The notes under the pieces are model-generated. The model saw nothing but the letters and a program-made list of their open reading frames with translations. It did no database searches and had not been told where the DNA came from. The translations under genes and the position numbers were made by a program. A stretch of DNA of 64,000 bases from Papaver somniferum (taxonomy: Eukaryota > Streptophyta > Magnoliopsida > Ranunculales > Papaveraceae): positions 172,431,690-172,495,689 of the forward strand of contig NC_039362.1 in the NCBI RefSeq assembly GCF_003573695.1, written 5' to 3'. Positions 44,990-57,544 of the stretch are shown in pieces (the stretch's first letter is position 1; the number at the start of each line of letters is the position of its first letter).

Positions 44990-45540
44990 TTAATATTTGC
45001 CTCTTTCCCCATCTCGCGACAATGCGATAGGTCTATCCATTCCCATGAATGTTAGTCCCATGAAATTTCCGTCTTTTTTGGTCACATAGCTCCCTAATCT
45101 GGAGGGTGCCATCCCTTTATATTTCCCCTGATTTCCCCTTCGAGGAGGTTAACCCTAACATCCATGTTGGTCTCCTCCCATCCAGTTATTACGACATTCA
45201 GTTGTTTTCGTGACTTCTTATAACCTTCGACGATATGGCTTGGGGTTACGAAGTGACACCCTAAGTGAGGTTTCTTTGGGATCGAGTGCATCGTAGCCAA
45301 GAATTTCCATACAGACATGGCCGGTAACGCTCCATACATCACAGGCACCCGCAGCTCAACTGAATACGTCGGCGCCTTGGTTATATTTCTGCACTCCTTA
45401 CCGAAGGCCATCATAAAAGGGACCCTCGGCGGATAGGTCTTATCATTGCCCCTAGCTTTCTGTCTGATAGTTCTTCACGGCATGCGTTAGGTCTTGCCTC
45501 TTGCACTTTCATGCGAACTAGGGTGCAAGTCGTGGATTCC
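44990..45540 (-). other. conserved block shared with element E
   Basis: On the minus strand the words CACCCTAGTTCGC, GCAAGAGGCAA, CACTTAGGGTG, TCGTAACC, AACAACTG, ACTGGATGGGAGGAG, CCTC-GAAGGGG, GGCACCCTCCA and ATTAGGGAGCT occur in the same order as at 63215-63755 in element E. The frames in the two copies are not conserved, so it is probably non-coding. It lies between protease and the opposite-strand frame. Confidence 0.7.
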
Positions 45541-45784
45541 CAACCTTCCCAGGCGAAGGTTTTAAGTTTCCATAGAAACTGCTTATTTCATGAATCTTAT
45601 TCGCCTCCTAATGTGAGGTCTTATTTTCTTTTGGTTATTGTGTAGGTTTGAAATATTCATATTCATAATACGATTCAACAAAATTCATCAAAATTTCATT
45701 GTTATCTTTTTGAAAATTTGATACATTATTAATTGATATTAAAATAAGTATATCCATCTAGCTTCCAAGACCCTTCTCCGGTTA

Positions 45785-46530
45785 TCAGTGTTCCTCTTCC
45801 ATGTGAATGTTCTCAAATTGATATATTTTTAGCTCTTCCATCTTCACTTCGTTCCTGATTTTGAACATTGTTGAGAATAACGGTTGTTGAGTTGACAGTG
45901 CGTAGATGAATGAGCGAACCAGATCTTCCTCGGAAATCCTTCCTTTTAGTTCTCTATAAATTGCATCCCATCTCGCTACTAGACCTCGCAAACTTTCATT
46001 TTCCCTTTGTTTTAACGATAACACTGCCGCTATCTCGGGCATGCATGGTTCACCTTTTGCACATTTGTTTATCACCTTTGGATGCGACCCGATTTCCCCT
46101 TTTGCCACTGGAATACTGCTCCTTTTCCTTCCGATCATCACGACTGTTGCATTAGATACTCCCTTTCTCTGGATTCTTTCCGGCTTTTCTCTATGGCTTT
46201 CTTGAGGTCTTCTCGTTCAGTTTGCTCTCCTCGCCCCTTGACTCCTCGTTGGTGTTCGCGATGTTTCTCGGCTATTATTTATTTTTCAGGAGCATACTTT
46301 CCTCTTCGATTATTATCCTCCGTTTGTTTTCTTTTTAATTGGTTATTTTTAATTACAAGCTTCTCGTTTTGGCTTTCCAACCTTATGCGTTCCCTCACCA
46401 AGTCTTTTTTCTTTCGGCTCTCTTGATAGAGTTCCTTCTTCAATTGTTCCATCTCTTCTTCTTCGCAAGCCTTTTTTCCTTTGCCTAGTGAATCATGCGG
46501 TTCAATGCTCTCATCTGAATCTTGTATCAC
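45785..46530 (-). pseudogene. second gag-like segment of element A
   Basis: 46530-46279 is a coiled-coil with RLESQNEKLVIKNNQLKR, comparable to RLTRQNARLALQKRQLNEE of the first gag (49188-49024). 46141-45785 has LKQRENESLRGLVARWDAI and LVRSFIYALSTQQPLFS, matching LRKKPSESLRGLVTRWRTV and FILALVNALIPTDLLYT of the first gag (about 48370-48190). It lies downstream of protease, where reverse transcriptase is expected. The origin could be partial duplication, recombination with a relative, or an old insertion. Confidence 0.55.
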
Positions 46531-46851
46531 TACCTCTTTGCGCTTAGAGGTATTGGTCTTTACTCCTCCTCGCGGGGTTCATTTTTCTTTGATGGCCGGG
46601 ATTTCTCTTTCACTCATAATCATCTCGCTTCCTTCAGCCGTTTTTCCCTTCATCGCCTTTCCACTTTGCTTTATTTCTTCCCTTTTCTGGAGTCATTTCG
46701 CGTTCTTTTTCACCATCAATCACTGTTTTTTCCGCCTCTTCTACGTCTTTCTGCGTTGCCACCAGCTCTTCGCCCATCCCAATTGTGAATACCATCAGCT
46801 GCTCTTCTCTTATTTCTTCGCATGCCTTCTTCTTTTGCTCAATTTTATTTT

Positions 46852-49188
46852 TCAACTTTTCCTCATAGTTATGGACATCTTTTTGATACAATCTTGAGCA
46901 TCCTTTATATCTCCCCTTATCTCTCCAATTGCACTTGGCATAGGAAACCGTATGTAATGATGGTATGTGGATGCAATCCCTTTTATGCCTTGTATCCATG
47001 GTCTTCCTATTAGAGCATTATAAGGTGAGTCTATATCTATCACACAGACTGTGACTTTGGTTTCTAACTCACCAGTGAAAATTTTCACAACGAGTTCTCC
47101 TTTTGGCTTTGATGCAACACCGTTAAACCCATATATGTTGTATGTTGACGGCACGAGGTCCGAATATTAGTATCCCATGTTTCTAAATGTTGGGTAAAAA
47201 AGTATGTCAACTGAGCTCCCCGTATCCACTAAGATTCTGTCAATTGCCCAGATATTCCTCCTTTCATACTGATCTTATTCCCACTTTGAATATTTTCAAA
47301 ACTTTAGGGTTACAACCAAAGAATTTGTATGTGAACTTCCTCCTTCAGGTGCATCCTTCGCTGAGAACGTTATTTCTCTCTTTTGCCATTCCTCTAATGG
47401 TTCCTTCGTCGTGACGCTGAATATTTCATTTCCCTCAAAGTCTCTTTTATGTACTCTCTTGAGTACATTATCATGGAAATTTTGGATGTTCTTCGCTGCA
47501 TGTATGCTCGTATTGCAATTTGGCCTTTGTGCACCCCGATCTATTTCAATTCGATATACTGAATGATTGTCATGTGGTGGTGGTGGTACATAATTCTCTA
47601 GGAAATGTGCGAGTTTTCCCTGCTCTATTAGATGAAGTATGATTCGTCGAATATTCCGACAATCACTTGTGTGGTGCCCATGAAAACGATGATATTTGCA
47701 GAACTTGTGACTCATAGTTCCCGGAGGTGGTTCCCTTCCCAAATTGGGTGGTGGCGGAATCTCCTCTGTTAATACTATTGCCACCCATACCTTCTCCACA
47801 GTTGTGTTAAGTCTAGGGAGTTTTACGTCTTCAAAAGGTTGTGCACCCGGCCTCCGCTCTCCAAAGCTAGGACCTTGATTGTTTGTTTATTGATATCCCG
47901 GGTTGTAACTTCGTGGCTCATAATTCCTTCGTCTTGATTGTTCATACCTTTGTTGATTGATCCATTCTTGATCTCCACTTGAAACGGCCACAAGTTTTGC
48001 CGGCAGGCTCTCCCTTTTCATTTTTAGGTTCATTCACAACGACGTGTACTGCCCTTGGTAATAGTCTCAAATTTCCTTCCTTTGCTGGAATCGGCGTTAC
48101 TTTGCTGCCTTGCCTCTGCTTTTCTTCCAACGCCATGTATTCCTCTTGGTATTCTCTCAATTCATTCATCGTCAAAGAGTTTCAGATGATAAATATTTGA
48201 GTGTACAACAGGTCAGTTGGGATCAACGCGTTTACTAAAGCTAAGATGAAATTATTCTGTTCGACTCTCCCTGAAAGCTCGCTGCATACCGTTCTCCACC
48301 TCGTTACCAATCCTCGCAGGCTTTCCGAAGGTTTCTTTCGCAAGTTAAATAGAGTATCAATACCCGACCTTAGCATGTTGTTAGTTATGAAAGTGGTCAG
48401 GAATATTCTCTGCAAGTCTTTAAACGATGAAATCGACCTTTCCGGCAGCCCGTCAAACCAAGCTAGTGCTTCCCCGGCCAAGCTCGCGGGGAACTATCGA
48501 CAAAGCACCGCATCGTTTCGTCCCCATTGCATCAATGAAAGAGTGTATTGTTTCAAGTGATGAAAAACGATTTCAGATCCTCTAAATATGCTCGGGACTG
48601 TCAGTAGCACACATTTCTCTCGGATGTCCGCATACATTATCTCATAAGTAAATGGAGAGTTATCGGCCTCTTCTATTTCCTCCGACAGCTGCACTCTACC
48701 GCCTCTTTGCGAATTTTTTATCAACATCCTCATATCTCGCAGATCATCCAAAACTTCGTGGTTCAGATTCCCTTCGTTTTCTTCTCTATGGACTCCTCTC
48801 ATTACATTAATCCTTCCTTCTCCATATCTCCTTTCTTCCTCATTCCTCCGGTTGAATTCGCGCCGTCTTTCATCCTCTTGTCTCCTTTCATTTTCCTCAA
48901 GCCTTCATTCTTCTTCGTATCTCCGCCTTTGATCTTCCAGGTTGATATCTCCAAGGCTCTTCTCAGTTCTCTTTCTTCACTGCTTTCTCTTCGTCGCCCC
49001 CTTCTTTGCTCTCCACCGTCATCCTAGCGGGCGTATCTTCCTCGTGGTAACTCTTCTTCTCCCGATGACATCGTGTTTACCTCTGAATCCGTGGCTTCAG
49101 CCGCCGCTTCCTCGTTCAATTGGCGTTTCTGCAACGCCAACCTAGCGTTTTGCCTCGTCAACCGGGCATGCTTCTCCACTAAATCCAT
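46852..49188 (-). pseudogene. gag and protease of element A, main part
   Basis: In order on the minus strand: RLTRQNARLALQKRQLNEE (49150), MYADIREKCVLLTVPS (48650), the capsid-like GEALAWFDGLPERSISSFK (48475) and SESLRGLVTRWRTVC, LREYQEEYMALEEKQ (48150), the zinc-knuckle-like FCKYHRFHGHHTSDCRNI (about 47690), and protease with VDTGSSVDILFYPTFRN (about 47240) and DIDSPYNALIGRPWIQG (about 47030). The catalytic DTG is intact. A TAA interrupts after RNMGY, and frames change several times. The 5' part of gag continues at 57545-57837 beyond element C. Homologue: 61025-62875 of element E. Confidence 0.75.
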
Positions 49189-49193
49189 GTCTT
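49189..49193 (+). repeat. 5-bp target duplication of element C
   Basis: GTCTT, repeated at 57540-57544. Confidence 0.95.
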
Positions 49194-51024
49194 TGATAGG
49201 TGCCAAATATTGCATTATTTATCATCATTTTATTGGCACTTATCCCTTTTTGCATACCATAATTTCCCCTTTTGTAATGAATTCTGTATTTTACTCTCCT
49301 CAAGGATAAATATTTTATTTTACTTAATTTTGCATTTTTAGGTACCAAATAAAGTCTAGATGAGTTGCGGAGGGAAAAGAGCAAAAACACGGGAAAAAGT
49401 CGAAGGAAACTCTAGCGGAAAAGAAGTGAAGAATGTGGTATGGAAGACTAAAGGATGAAAATGGGATTAACAAGGAAAAATTTGATCTTAAATAAGAAGT
49501 GGGCTCAGAATGGTCCAAGCCCAAACCCATTTCCCAAACTCAAACCCATTTCCATATCCTAAAATCCAAGCCAAAACCCGCTTCTCTCTTTAGCCGTCAG
49601 ATTGGATCCATTCCATCATCCAACGGTCGCTTCATCAGAGCACATCGAACTCTGAAGTCCCTGTCTAACATCATAGCACCTAACCCCGATCTTCGCCGTC
49701 AATTTTGATGTATCTCATCATCCAACGGTCGCTCCACATCCATTCAATCGCGCCGTTGGATCACTCCATCACCTTTTCATCCTACGCTTTTCATCACCGA
49801 TCATCAAATTTTAATACACCCGCTCAACACCCTAGCACCAAATATCTTCTCCCAAAACCATCGACTTCTCCTCTTCTTCCCAAATTTCTCCTTCTTCCCC
49901 GACCAACAGAACTGCAACGCTATTCTTCCCCTTCTTATCGAGCTTCACCATCACTACCTTCACCCGACACCACATCAGACTAACCCTAAACCCTAGACTC
50001 TCTCTAGCTTAGTTTTAGCTTCTCGCAAAGACGCTACAACCAAGAAAGAGAGAACTAGGGTTTGTAGCAGAGGCGATGTAAGAGACAATTGGAGCAGGAG
50101 GAGTAGCAGAGAAGGAAGACAAGACATAGGTCGAGGGGGAGACAACAAAAGCAGAGACGGGTGAGCTTTAATTTTAATTTTCAATGTAAACCCTAAATTG
50201 GGAATTTTGGGGAAAACTGTTAAGAACCCTAATTTTGGGTATAAATAGAACATGGTATTGTGTGTGTGCGGGTATGCCCGGATTAGCCGGTGCACCAAGA
50301 TGTAGTAATTTATGTTTGTTTTCAGTAGTGTTATTATGTTCTAATTCAATAACTAGGGTTTAGATGAAACCTTAGCTTTCTGCTGTGTTATTCATACTAA
50401 TTGTGTTGCTCTTGAATGCTTAAACTGTTAGGATAGTTTCAATCTTAGTACGTCAATGCTTTGCTTTCACAGTGTATGCCATGTATCCATTGTAGTCAGG
50501 ATAAAACTCTGTTGATTATGCTGCAGCTCATGCTTGAGAGACTATTGTTAATCCCTTGACTAGTTGTGCTTAATTAGACAGTTAGTGCTCCGGATTGATA
50601 TTTTAGTTGTGATTGAATCATCCATTGGTGAAACACCTTAGGTAAGTAATAGACTTGACACCTCTACCTTATCTGTTAAAAGGACAAGAGTATCATAATC
50701 AGTTGAATACATAGTATGAGTTAATGGTGGATTCTACAATCCTAGTACCTTCATTCTCAGTGTTTACTCCCTGTGTTATTTGCATCTTTTACTTTTATTT
50801 ATTTTCTGTTGTAATCCTCACCAATACCTTGTCGTATCGACACATCAAAACAACCCCCATTTTGGTTACTCTTTCTTGTTTAGAATCAATTTAAGTGAGA
50901 CCATTAGAAGCAACTTTAGCACCCACCTTGTCCCTGAGGATCGACCTGTTCTTGCCCTGTGTTGCATATCGACACTGTGCACTTGCAGTTAGATATAGTC
51001 GTAGGCTTCTTTCAAGTCCTACCA
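49194..51024 (+). repeat. 5' LTR of element C (1831 bp)
   Basis: TGATAGGTGCC... to ...AAGTCCTACCA; TATA box TATAAATAG at 50240-50248. Differs from the 3' LTR only by scattered substitutions. Confidence 0.97.
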
Positions 51025-51030
51025 AGTTTT

Positions 51031-51048
51031 TGGCGCCGCTGCCGGGGA
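51031..51048 (+). other. primer-binding site of element C (tRNA-Asp type)
   Basis: TGGCGCCGCTGCCGGGGA, six bases after the LTR end. Confidence 0.9.
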
Positions 51049-52564
51049 CTCGGTAGCGCTGTGATTGTTTCTTTTATTAAACTTTACTGATTTTTAATAT
51101 ACTGCTTGTATATATGTGTTAGATTTTTGGTTTTTCTGTTGTTAATAGTGTTATATGAAACTAGTTTATTTGATCTGCCATTTTGTAATAGTTTAATAAC
51201 ATCATCATTCGACTTCATCTTAGCTGTAGTTTATCTACCATTTTGTAGTTGTTAACTTAGCATCACTGCACTTTCATTTTCACTGCACTTTCATTTTCCC
51301 TGCATTCCACTTCATCTTGGCTTACTGTTTGTATATATATGTTATCTTAGCCTGCCATGTGTTAGCTTAGTCTGCCATGTAACATAGTCTGCCTCATTTG
51401 CATACTTAGCAAACAGTAACCTTGTGTATATATGTGTTAGCTTTCTCTTTGTTCTGTCACCTGCATACCTGAAGAGCATCACTGCATCTGTGGCTTTGCT
51501 CATTATCTGTGGCTTTGCTCATTTTGTCATTGTCTGTAGCTTTGCCCTGCCCTGTAACTGCCTGCTTCCCAGTCTTGGCCTTGCCACAACTGCATCTGTT
51601 ACTGCATTTTCTTGGAGTACTTGAGCATTAAGTCTGCATATTGACCATTGGGTCATTTTTGGTTCTATAACAAGTGCAACTGTGAAGTTTAACATACTGT
51701 GAATGCTTGAATGTGCTGCTGTCATCTTGAATGCCTGAAATCTGTTGCTGTGAATGTTGTGCGGTGCTGTCAACTGTGAAATTTGCTGAAATTTGATGAT
51801 GTGAATGCCTGAGTTGTATGCTGAGTTAGCAGTGTCATCTTGAATGCATGAAATTTGCTGCTGTGAGAACTAATTCTCTCTTCTGAAAACCACTAGGTAC
51901 CTGCAACTGTTGTGCAAAACAAGGAGAAGGAGAAGCAGAACAAAACTGTTCTAGTGCCTCAAACAGGTGGTGTGGTGCTGTGAAGAAAAGAGCTGAAGAA
52001 ATTCTGAAATGTGGTGCTGCATTGGTTTGCCAAAGACAAAGACCCAACTGGTTTGTGCAATGGCTAAAAAGGGGTAAGCCTAAACTTTGGGCTCAACTTC
52101 AGCCAAACTAAAGTGTAAACCCAACTGAATTGTAAACTGTGGGCTTGTTTAAATTGTATCATGGGCTTGTAATTTTGATTTAAACTGAACTGTGGGCTCT
52201 AAAACTGTATTTTGGGCCTAGCCTAAACTGAATTGTGGGCCTCAAAACCCAACTAAAACTTCTCTGCTGGGCTTCGTCCAAACTGCCTAGTGGGTTGTGC
52301 ATTCTCCCACCAATGTGGGCTTGCTCCTAATTTTAAAACCAAAGTTTTTCTCCCAATATTTTTAAAAAACCAAGTTTTCTCCCTCTTTAAAACCAAAAAT
52401 TGCTTCCATTTAAACCAAAATTTTGCTCCCATTTTGAAACCAAATTTTAAAACCCAGTTAAACCAAAAATTCCCAAATAGGCTTTACCTTTAAAGTCTAA
52501 AACCAAAATTTTGAAACCCATAACTAAAAAGTGTGGGCCTTATTTCTCTTTTTGAATTGTGTGA
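51049..52564. other. leader of element C, no gene
   Basis: T-rich sequence with simple words (TGCTGTGAATG, AACTGTGGGC, AAACCAAA) and no credible coding frame. Confidence 0.6.
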
Positions 52565-53008
52565 TTGTTTGATAAACATAACATGTCTGGATTTTGGTCT
52601 GCCACTGGGAAAAATCTTAGAGAAGCTTACGGGCAAGATTCACATTATGAGCCTCCCACAGACCATGATGTCAATAGTTATAGGGATTATTATTATGGAC
52701 CTTCTGTAGGTCATGAACCTCAATATGCAAACCCTAATGACTATTCACACATGTATCATCCACCATTGAGTGAAAATGAACATCTAGACAATATCCAACT
52801 CACACATTCGTCACTTGTGAATCAGTTAGAGGCTCGGATCACTGCTTTAGAAATGCAAACACATGAGAAATCTGTAGCATCTAGTTCACATAGACGACCT
52901 GAAATCTATGCATGTACCTTATGTGGTGGTTTAGACCACCCTGATAAATATTGCTATATTTTGCATGATTATAGGCAATTTAGAGAATCCCATGAAAATC
53001 CAAATTAA
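52565..53008 (+). CDS. zinc-knuckle protein of element C (147 aa)
   Basis: Tyr/His/Asp-rich N-terminus with NPNDYSHMYHPPLSENEH, a short helix (LVNQLEARITALEMQ), then CTLCGGLDHPDKYC, a C-X2-C-X4-H-X4-C knuckle as in retroviral-type nucleocapsid. It ends with a stop at 53006. Beyond the stop the frame shifts and continues GGSHWDHNQSFEGCDQSFINPNDHAHMYHSPQ into the next reading frame. The original protein was therefore probably longer, with the NPND..HMYH motif twice. A gag-like RNA-binding role is inferred from the knuckle only. Confidence 0.6.
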   Translation: MFDKHNMSGFWSATGKNLREAYGQDSHYEPPTDHDVNSYRDYYYGPSVGHEPQYANPNDYSHMYHPPLSENEHLDNIQLTHSSLVNQLEARITALEMQTHEKSVASSSHRRPEIYACTLCGGLDHPDKYCYILHDYRQFRESHENPN

Positions 53009-53103
53009 ATGCCCACAAATTGTGAGGTGGTAGTCATTGGGACCATAATCAATCCTTTGAGGGTTGCGATCAATCTTTTATAAACCCTAATGACCATGCA
53101 CAC

Positions 53104-54327
53104 ATGTACCATTCACCACAATTTGAACATGAAGAATTTTGTACTCCCATGAATTTAGACTCCACCACAGAAGCTTTCAGACTCAGTGAGCAAAACTTTG
53201 CTAGATCTACATCACGAATTCAGGCATATTTAGATCAGATTTTGCTTCACCTACAAAAGGAGGAAATTCATGAGGAAATGTATGTTGTCCCTAATGAAGT
53301 GTCTAGTCCCATTCATGTAAATGATGTTGAATATGAACCTAATTTAGAGGAACATGAATCGACTAATGACACCACCACTGTTAATGAGGACCAATATGCA
53401 TGTTACCATGATGATGATTATGAAGATTATGATGATAATGATGATATGTTAGAAGAACATGAAAATATTGTGGAACCTTTTGGTTCAATAACATATGGCT
53501 TCTCGCCCTCGACCTTCATGAATGTTGTTTCTTCTAATACTCATAGCAAATCATATGATTTTGATATTGATATGGTACTTGTACAATTGTTCTTCGAAGA
53601 TGAGCATGAAATAGGAATAGTTGAATCTTCTGTAGACACTAATGTTAATATGCATGAAAACAAATTTGATGTGTCTGATTCCTTGCCTAAGTCACAAAAT
53701 GTTATTTCTTCCGATGTTGATTTGAGTACTACGGACAATCATGATACCGATTTAGGTCTTGATGTTTTGTTCGATGAATGTGAGCATGATTTACCAATTT
53801 CTGATTTAGGGGAAGTATGTGTTGGTACTATTGATATTATCCATGAAAATAACTTAGAAGTACCAACTTTCTTACCTAAATCGCATATTGAGATTATTCC
53901 ACCCAACCTAGATTTGGTTTGTAACAAAACTTTTAAACCAACTTTTCTGAAAATTCCCAACCTAGGATTGGAACTGTGTGCCTCCCAAGTCCTTTTGGAC
54001 TATTTTGCATCAATATACAACATTTTTAAAGAGCCACAATTGGAATTAATTTCTCTGACCATCCCGCAAAAAGTCCATTTTGAGTTAGACCTTGTGAATC
54101 CTGAACCCCTAAAATCAAAAGATTTTGTGCTTAAAAGTAAACCTGTTGAAAAATATAGGTTTAGGGGTGGTTCATTTGGTTTTTCACTCTCACTCTCATT
54201 TCAGTCTAATTTTAGTGTTTTGAAACTGTCTATGTTTCAACACTTTGTCTTTTGGGTTGATCCTCAACTCTTTAGACTTTATGTATATAGTGAATTTTTT
54301 GTATATAATCCGGTAGGTAGTTTTTAG
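53104..54327 (+). CDS. large acidic protein of element C (407 aa), unknown family
   Basis: A single open frame whose homology extends upstream to about 53032 in the same frame. Residues 80-120 are very acidic (CYHDDDYEDYDDNDDMLEE). Repeated segments of the type SYDFDIDMVLVQLFFEDEHE and DLGLDVLFDECEHDLPISD occur at about 150-245, each followed by a PKS motif (DSLPKSQ, FLPKSH). NLGLELCASQVLLDYFASI (about 290) is shared with element B. No enzyme motif is visible. The position, where gag-pol should be, and its presence in two elements suggest a family-specific transposon protein; the function is unknown. Confidence 0.6.
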   Translation: MYHSPQFEHEEFCTPMNLDSTTEAFRLSEQNFARSTSRIQAYLDQILLHLQKEEIHEEMYVVPNEVSSPIHVNDVEYEPNLEEHESTNDTTTVNEDQYACYHDDDYEDYDDNDDMLEEHENIVEPFGSITYGFSPSTFMNVVSSNTHSKSYDFDIDMVLVQLFFEDEHEIGIVESSVDTNVNMHENKFDVSDSLPKSQNVISSDVDLSTTDNHDTDLGLDVLFDECEHDLPISDLGEVCVGTIDIIHENNLEVPTFLPKSHIEIIPPNLDLVCNKTFKPTFLKIPNLGLELCASQVLLDYFASIYNIFKEPQLELISLTIPQKVHFELDLVNPEPLKSKDFVLKSKPVEKYRFRGGSFGFSLSLSFQSNFSVLKLSMFQHFVFWVDPQLFRLYVYSEFFVYNPVGSF

Positions 54328-55708
54328 TGAAATTTTATGTTTCTTTATATTTTGCTACTCCATGGTGATCGCGGCTGAAATACGTTGGATTCTAACCATG
54401 ATAATGGAGTTCGTTTCTTTCTTTCGTCAAATCGGGTATTCTCTTTCCTTTCTCTCAAAACTCAACATGTTCTTCTGATATGTCCAAGTTATAAATATGT
54501 TTATCTTTGGAAACATTGAGGACAATGTTTAGTTTAGGTTTAGGGGTGAAAAGTAGATACCGTGATATCATGCTATAATTGAAAACAAAACTCCTCCCTC
54601 TTTTTGAAAAACAAAAAATCAAAATAAAAAATTAAAAAATTGAAAAAACATAAAAATTGAGCTCATTTACCTTGAAATGTTGACTCTTGTGCATGTATGT
54701 AAACATAAGGATTCTTAGTCTAGATATTTAGGCACCCTGATTCTAGCACAATTCACATAGTGATAAGAAACTTGCACGCGCACGATCTACCAATACATGT
54801 ATAGCCTAATCCTTGAGGTGTTCTATCGGAAGTCACGATTGCCAATCACTTTAGAATATTGAACGAAACTTGACTAGCTTGTTCTTTGGTTGGTTGGGAT
54901 AGAAGGTGGAGGTTACATTAAGAAAGACAACCATCGAATTTAACTGGGTGCATCAAAAAGGGCTACCTCTTGCAAAGTGTCATGTAATTTTTGTTTCTTT
55001 TTGCTTATGTATCAAAAGAGTTACCATGTTGTAAATAATTTTTTTTTAAAAAAAAAAATAAAAATAAAAAATAAAAAATAAAATCAAGTATTTATCAATT
55101 CCATCCTCTCTTGTTCCAAAAATAAAAGAGAGTAGTCAATGTAAATAAGAGTCATGTAAAGAGTCATCTTTTGTGTTTTTGTGTTATAAGCAAGGAAGGG
55201 TGTATGCCATTGATGTACAACGCGAGTGATTGTGAAATACCTCCAACTCATTCACAATTCTCGTAAAGTCCGGACAGCTGGCTAGATTTCGACCTCGGTT
55301 CTTAGCATGAGAAACTATCTCTTGGTGATTAGTAGTCATAACATCCGATATTTATTTACACATGTGTAGATACACTTTACACTCTTATCACATGTCTTTA
55401 TTTGTTATCAGTGCTAGGATTGTGCCTTTGATAGCTAGATTGACATCTCCATTTTGCTGTGAGCTTCTACTGTCTTGCACATGTCACATTTCATGGAATC
55501 TGAGATTATATTTTGTCCTAGAACTTTGTAGGTACGTTCTAAGCAAACCTTCACGAGACTTCAACTCGTCCACTATGGACACTTAGTGGTTTAAAAGGCT
55601 TATTGCATTCGCTAAATGCAATTGAGAAACCATCGACAGTGGTATAGGTAGGATTTCCTTAGTTTCTGTTTTACTTGAGGACAAGTAAAATTCAGGTTTA
55701 GGGGTATT
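54328..55708 (+). other. 3' non-coding interior of element C with polypurine tract
   Basis: No gene. An A-rich low-complexity patch lies at 55028-55085. A final segment, CTTGAGGACAAGTAAAATTC then GGTTTAGGGGTATT, directly precedes the 3' LTR. Confidence 0.7.
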
Positions 55709-57539
55709 TGATAGGTGCCAAATATTGCATTATTTATCATCATTTTATTGGCACTTATCCCTTTTTGCATACCATAATTTCCCCTTTTGTAATGAATTCT
55801 GTATTTTACTCTCCTCAAGGATAAATATTTTATTTTACTTAATTTTGCATTTTTAGGTACCAAATAAAGTCTAGATGAGTTGCGGAGCGAAAAGAGCAAA
55901 GACACGGGAAAAAGCCGAAGGAAACTCTAACGGAAAAGAAGTGAAGAATGTGGTATGGAAGACTAAAGGATGAAAATGGGCTTAACAAGGAAGAATTTGT
56001 TCTTAAAGAAGAAGTGGGCTCAGAATTGTCCAAGCCCAAACCCATTTCCCAAACTCAAACCCATTTCCATATCCTAAAATCCAAGCCCAAACCCTCCTCT
56101 CTCTTTAGCCGTCAGATTGGATCCATTCCATCATCCAACGGTCGCTTCATCAGAGTACATCGAACTCTGAAGTCCCTGTCTAACATCATAGCACCTAACC
56201 CCGATTTTCGCCGTCAATTTTGATGTATCTCATCATCCAACGGTCGCTCCACATCTATTCCATCGCGCCGTTGGATCACTCCATCACCTTTTCATCCTAC
56301 GCTTTTCATCACCGATCATCAAATTTTGATACACCCACTCAACACCCTAGCACCAAATATCTTCTCCCAAAACCATCGACTTCTCCTCTTCTTCCCAAAT
56401 TTCTCCTTCTTCCCCGACCAACATACCTGCAACGCCATTCTTCCCCTTCTTCTCGAGCTTCACCATCACTACCTTCACCCGACACCACAACAAACTAAAC
56501 CTAAACCCTAGACTCTCTCTAGCTTAGTTTTAGATTCTCGCAAAGACGCTACAACCAAGAAAGAGAGAACTAGGGTTTGTAGCAGAGGCGATGTAAGAGA
56601 CAATTGGAGCAGGAGGAGTAGCAGAGAAGGAAGACAAGACATGGGTCGAGGGGGAGACAACAAAAGCAGAGACGGGTGAGCTTTAATTTTAATTTTCAAT
56701 GTAAACCCTAAATTGGGAATTTTGGGGGAAACTGTTAAGAACCCTAATTTTGGGTATAAATAGAACATGGTATTGTGTGTGTGCGGGTATGCCCGGATTA
56801 GCCGGTGCACCAAGCTGTAGTAATTTATGTTTGTTTTCAGTAGTGTTATTATGTTCTAATTCAATAACTAGGGTTTAGATGAAACCTTATCTTTCTGTTA
56901 TGTTATTCATACTAATTGTGTTTCTCTTGAATGCTTAAACTGTTAGGATAATTTCAATATTAGTACGTCAATGCTTTGCTTTCACAGTGTATGCCATATA
57001 TCCATTGTAGTCAGGATAAAACTGTGTTGATTATGCTGCAGCTCATGCTTTAGAGACTATTGTTAATCCCTTGACTAGTTGTGCTTAATTAGACAGTTAG
57101 TGCTCCGGATTGATATTTTAGTTGTGATTGAATCATCCATTGGTGAAACACCTTAGGTAAGTAATAGACTTGACACCTCTACCTTATCTATTAAAAGGAC
57201 AAGAGTATCATAATCAGTTGAATACATAGTATGAGTTAATGGTGGATTCTACAATCCTAGTACCTTCATTCTCAGTGTTTACTCCCTGTGTTATTTGCAT
57301 ATTTTACTTTTATTTATTTTCTGTTGTAATCCTCACCAACAGCTTGTCGTATCGACACATCAAAACAACCCCCATTTTGGTTACTCTTTATTGTTTAGAA
57401 TCAGTTTAAATGAGACCATTAGAAGCAACTTTAGCACCCACCTTGTCCCTGAAGATCGACCTGTGCTTGCCCTGTGTTGCATATCGACACTATGCACTTG
57501 CAGTTAGATATAGTCGTAGGCTTCTTTCAAGTCCTACCA
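55709..57539 (+). repeat. 3' LTR of element C (1831 bp)
   Basis: Same ends and length as the 5' LTR; TATA box at 56755-56763. Confidence 0.97.
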
Positions 57540-57544
57540 GTCTT

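Larger units (their letters stand above)
49194..57539 (+). mobile_element. element C: non-autonomous Athila/Tat-like LTR retrotransposon (8346 bp)
   Basis: Two LTRs of exactly 1831 bases (49194-51024 and 55709-57539) and GTCTT duplications. The primer-binding site TGGCGCCGCTGCCGGGGA (51031-51048) complements the 3' end of plant tRNA-Asp with one mismatch, as in Athila/Tat elements. The purine tract GGTTTAGGGGTATT precedes the 3' LTR. The 4.7-kb interior encodes a protein with a zinc knuckle and a long acidic part but no protease, reverse transcriptase or integrase. It must depend on another element. It is inserted in the gag of element A. Confidence 0.95.

Noticed and set aside
45094..45414. 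106-aa minus-strand open frame in element A
   Set aside because: It coincides with the block conserved in element E, where the frame is not open, so it is probably a chance frame in non-coding DNA.
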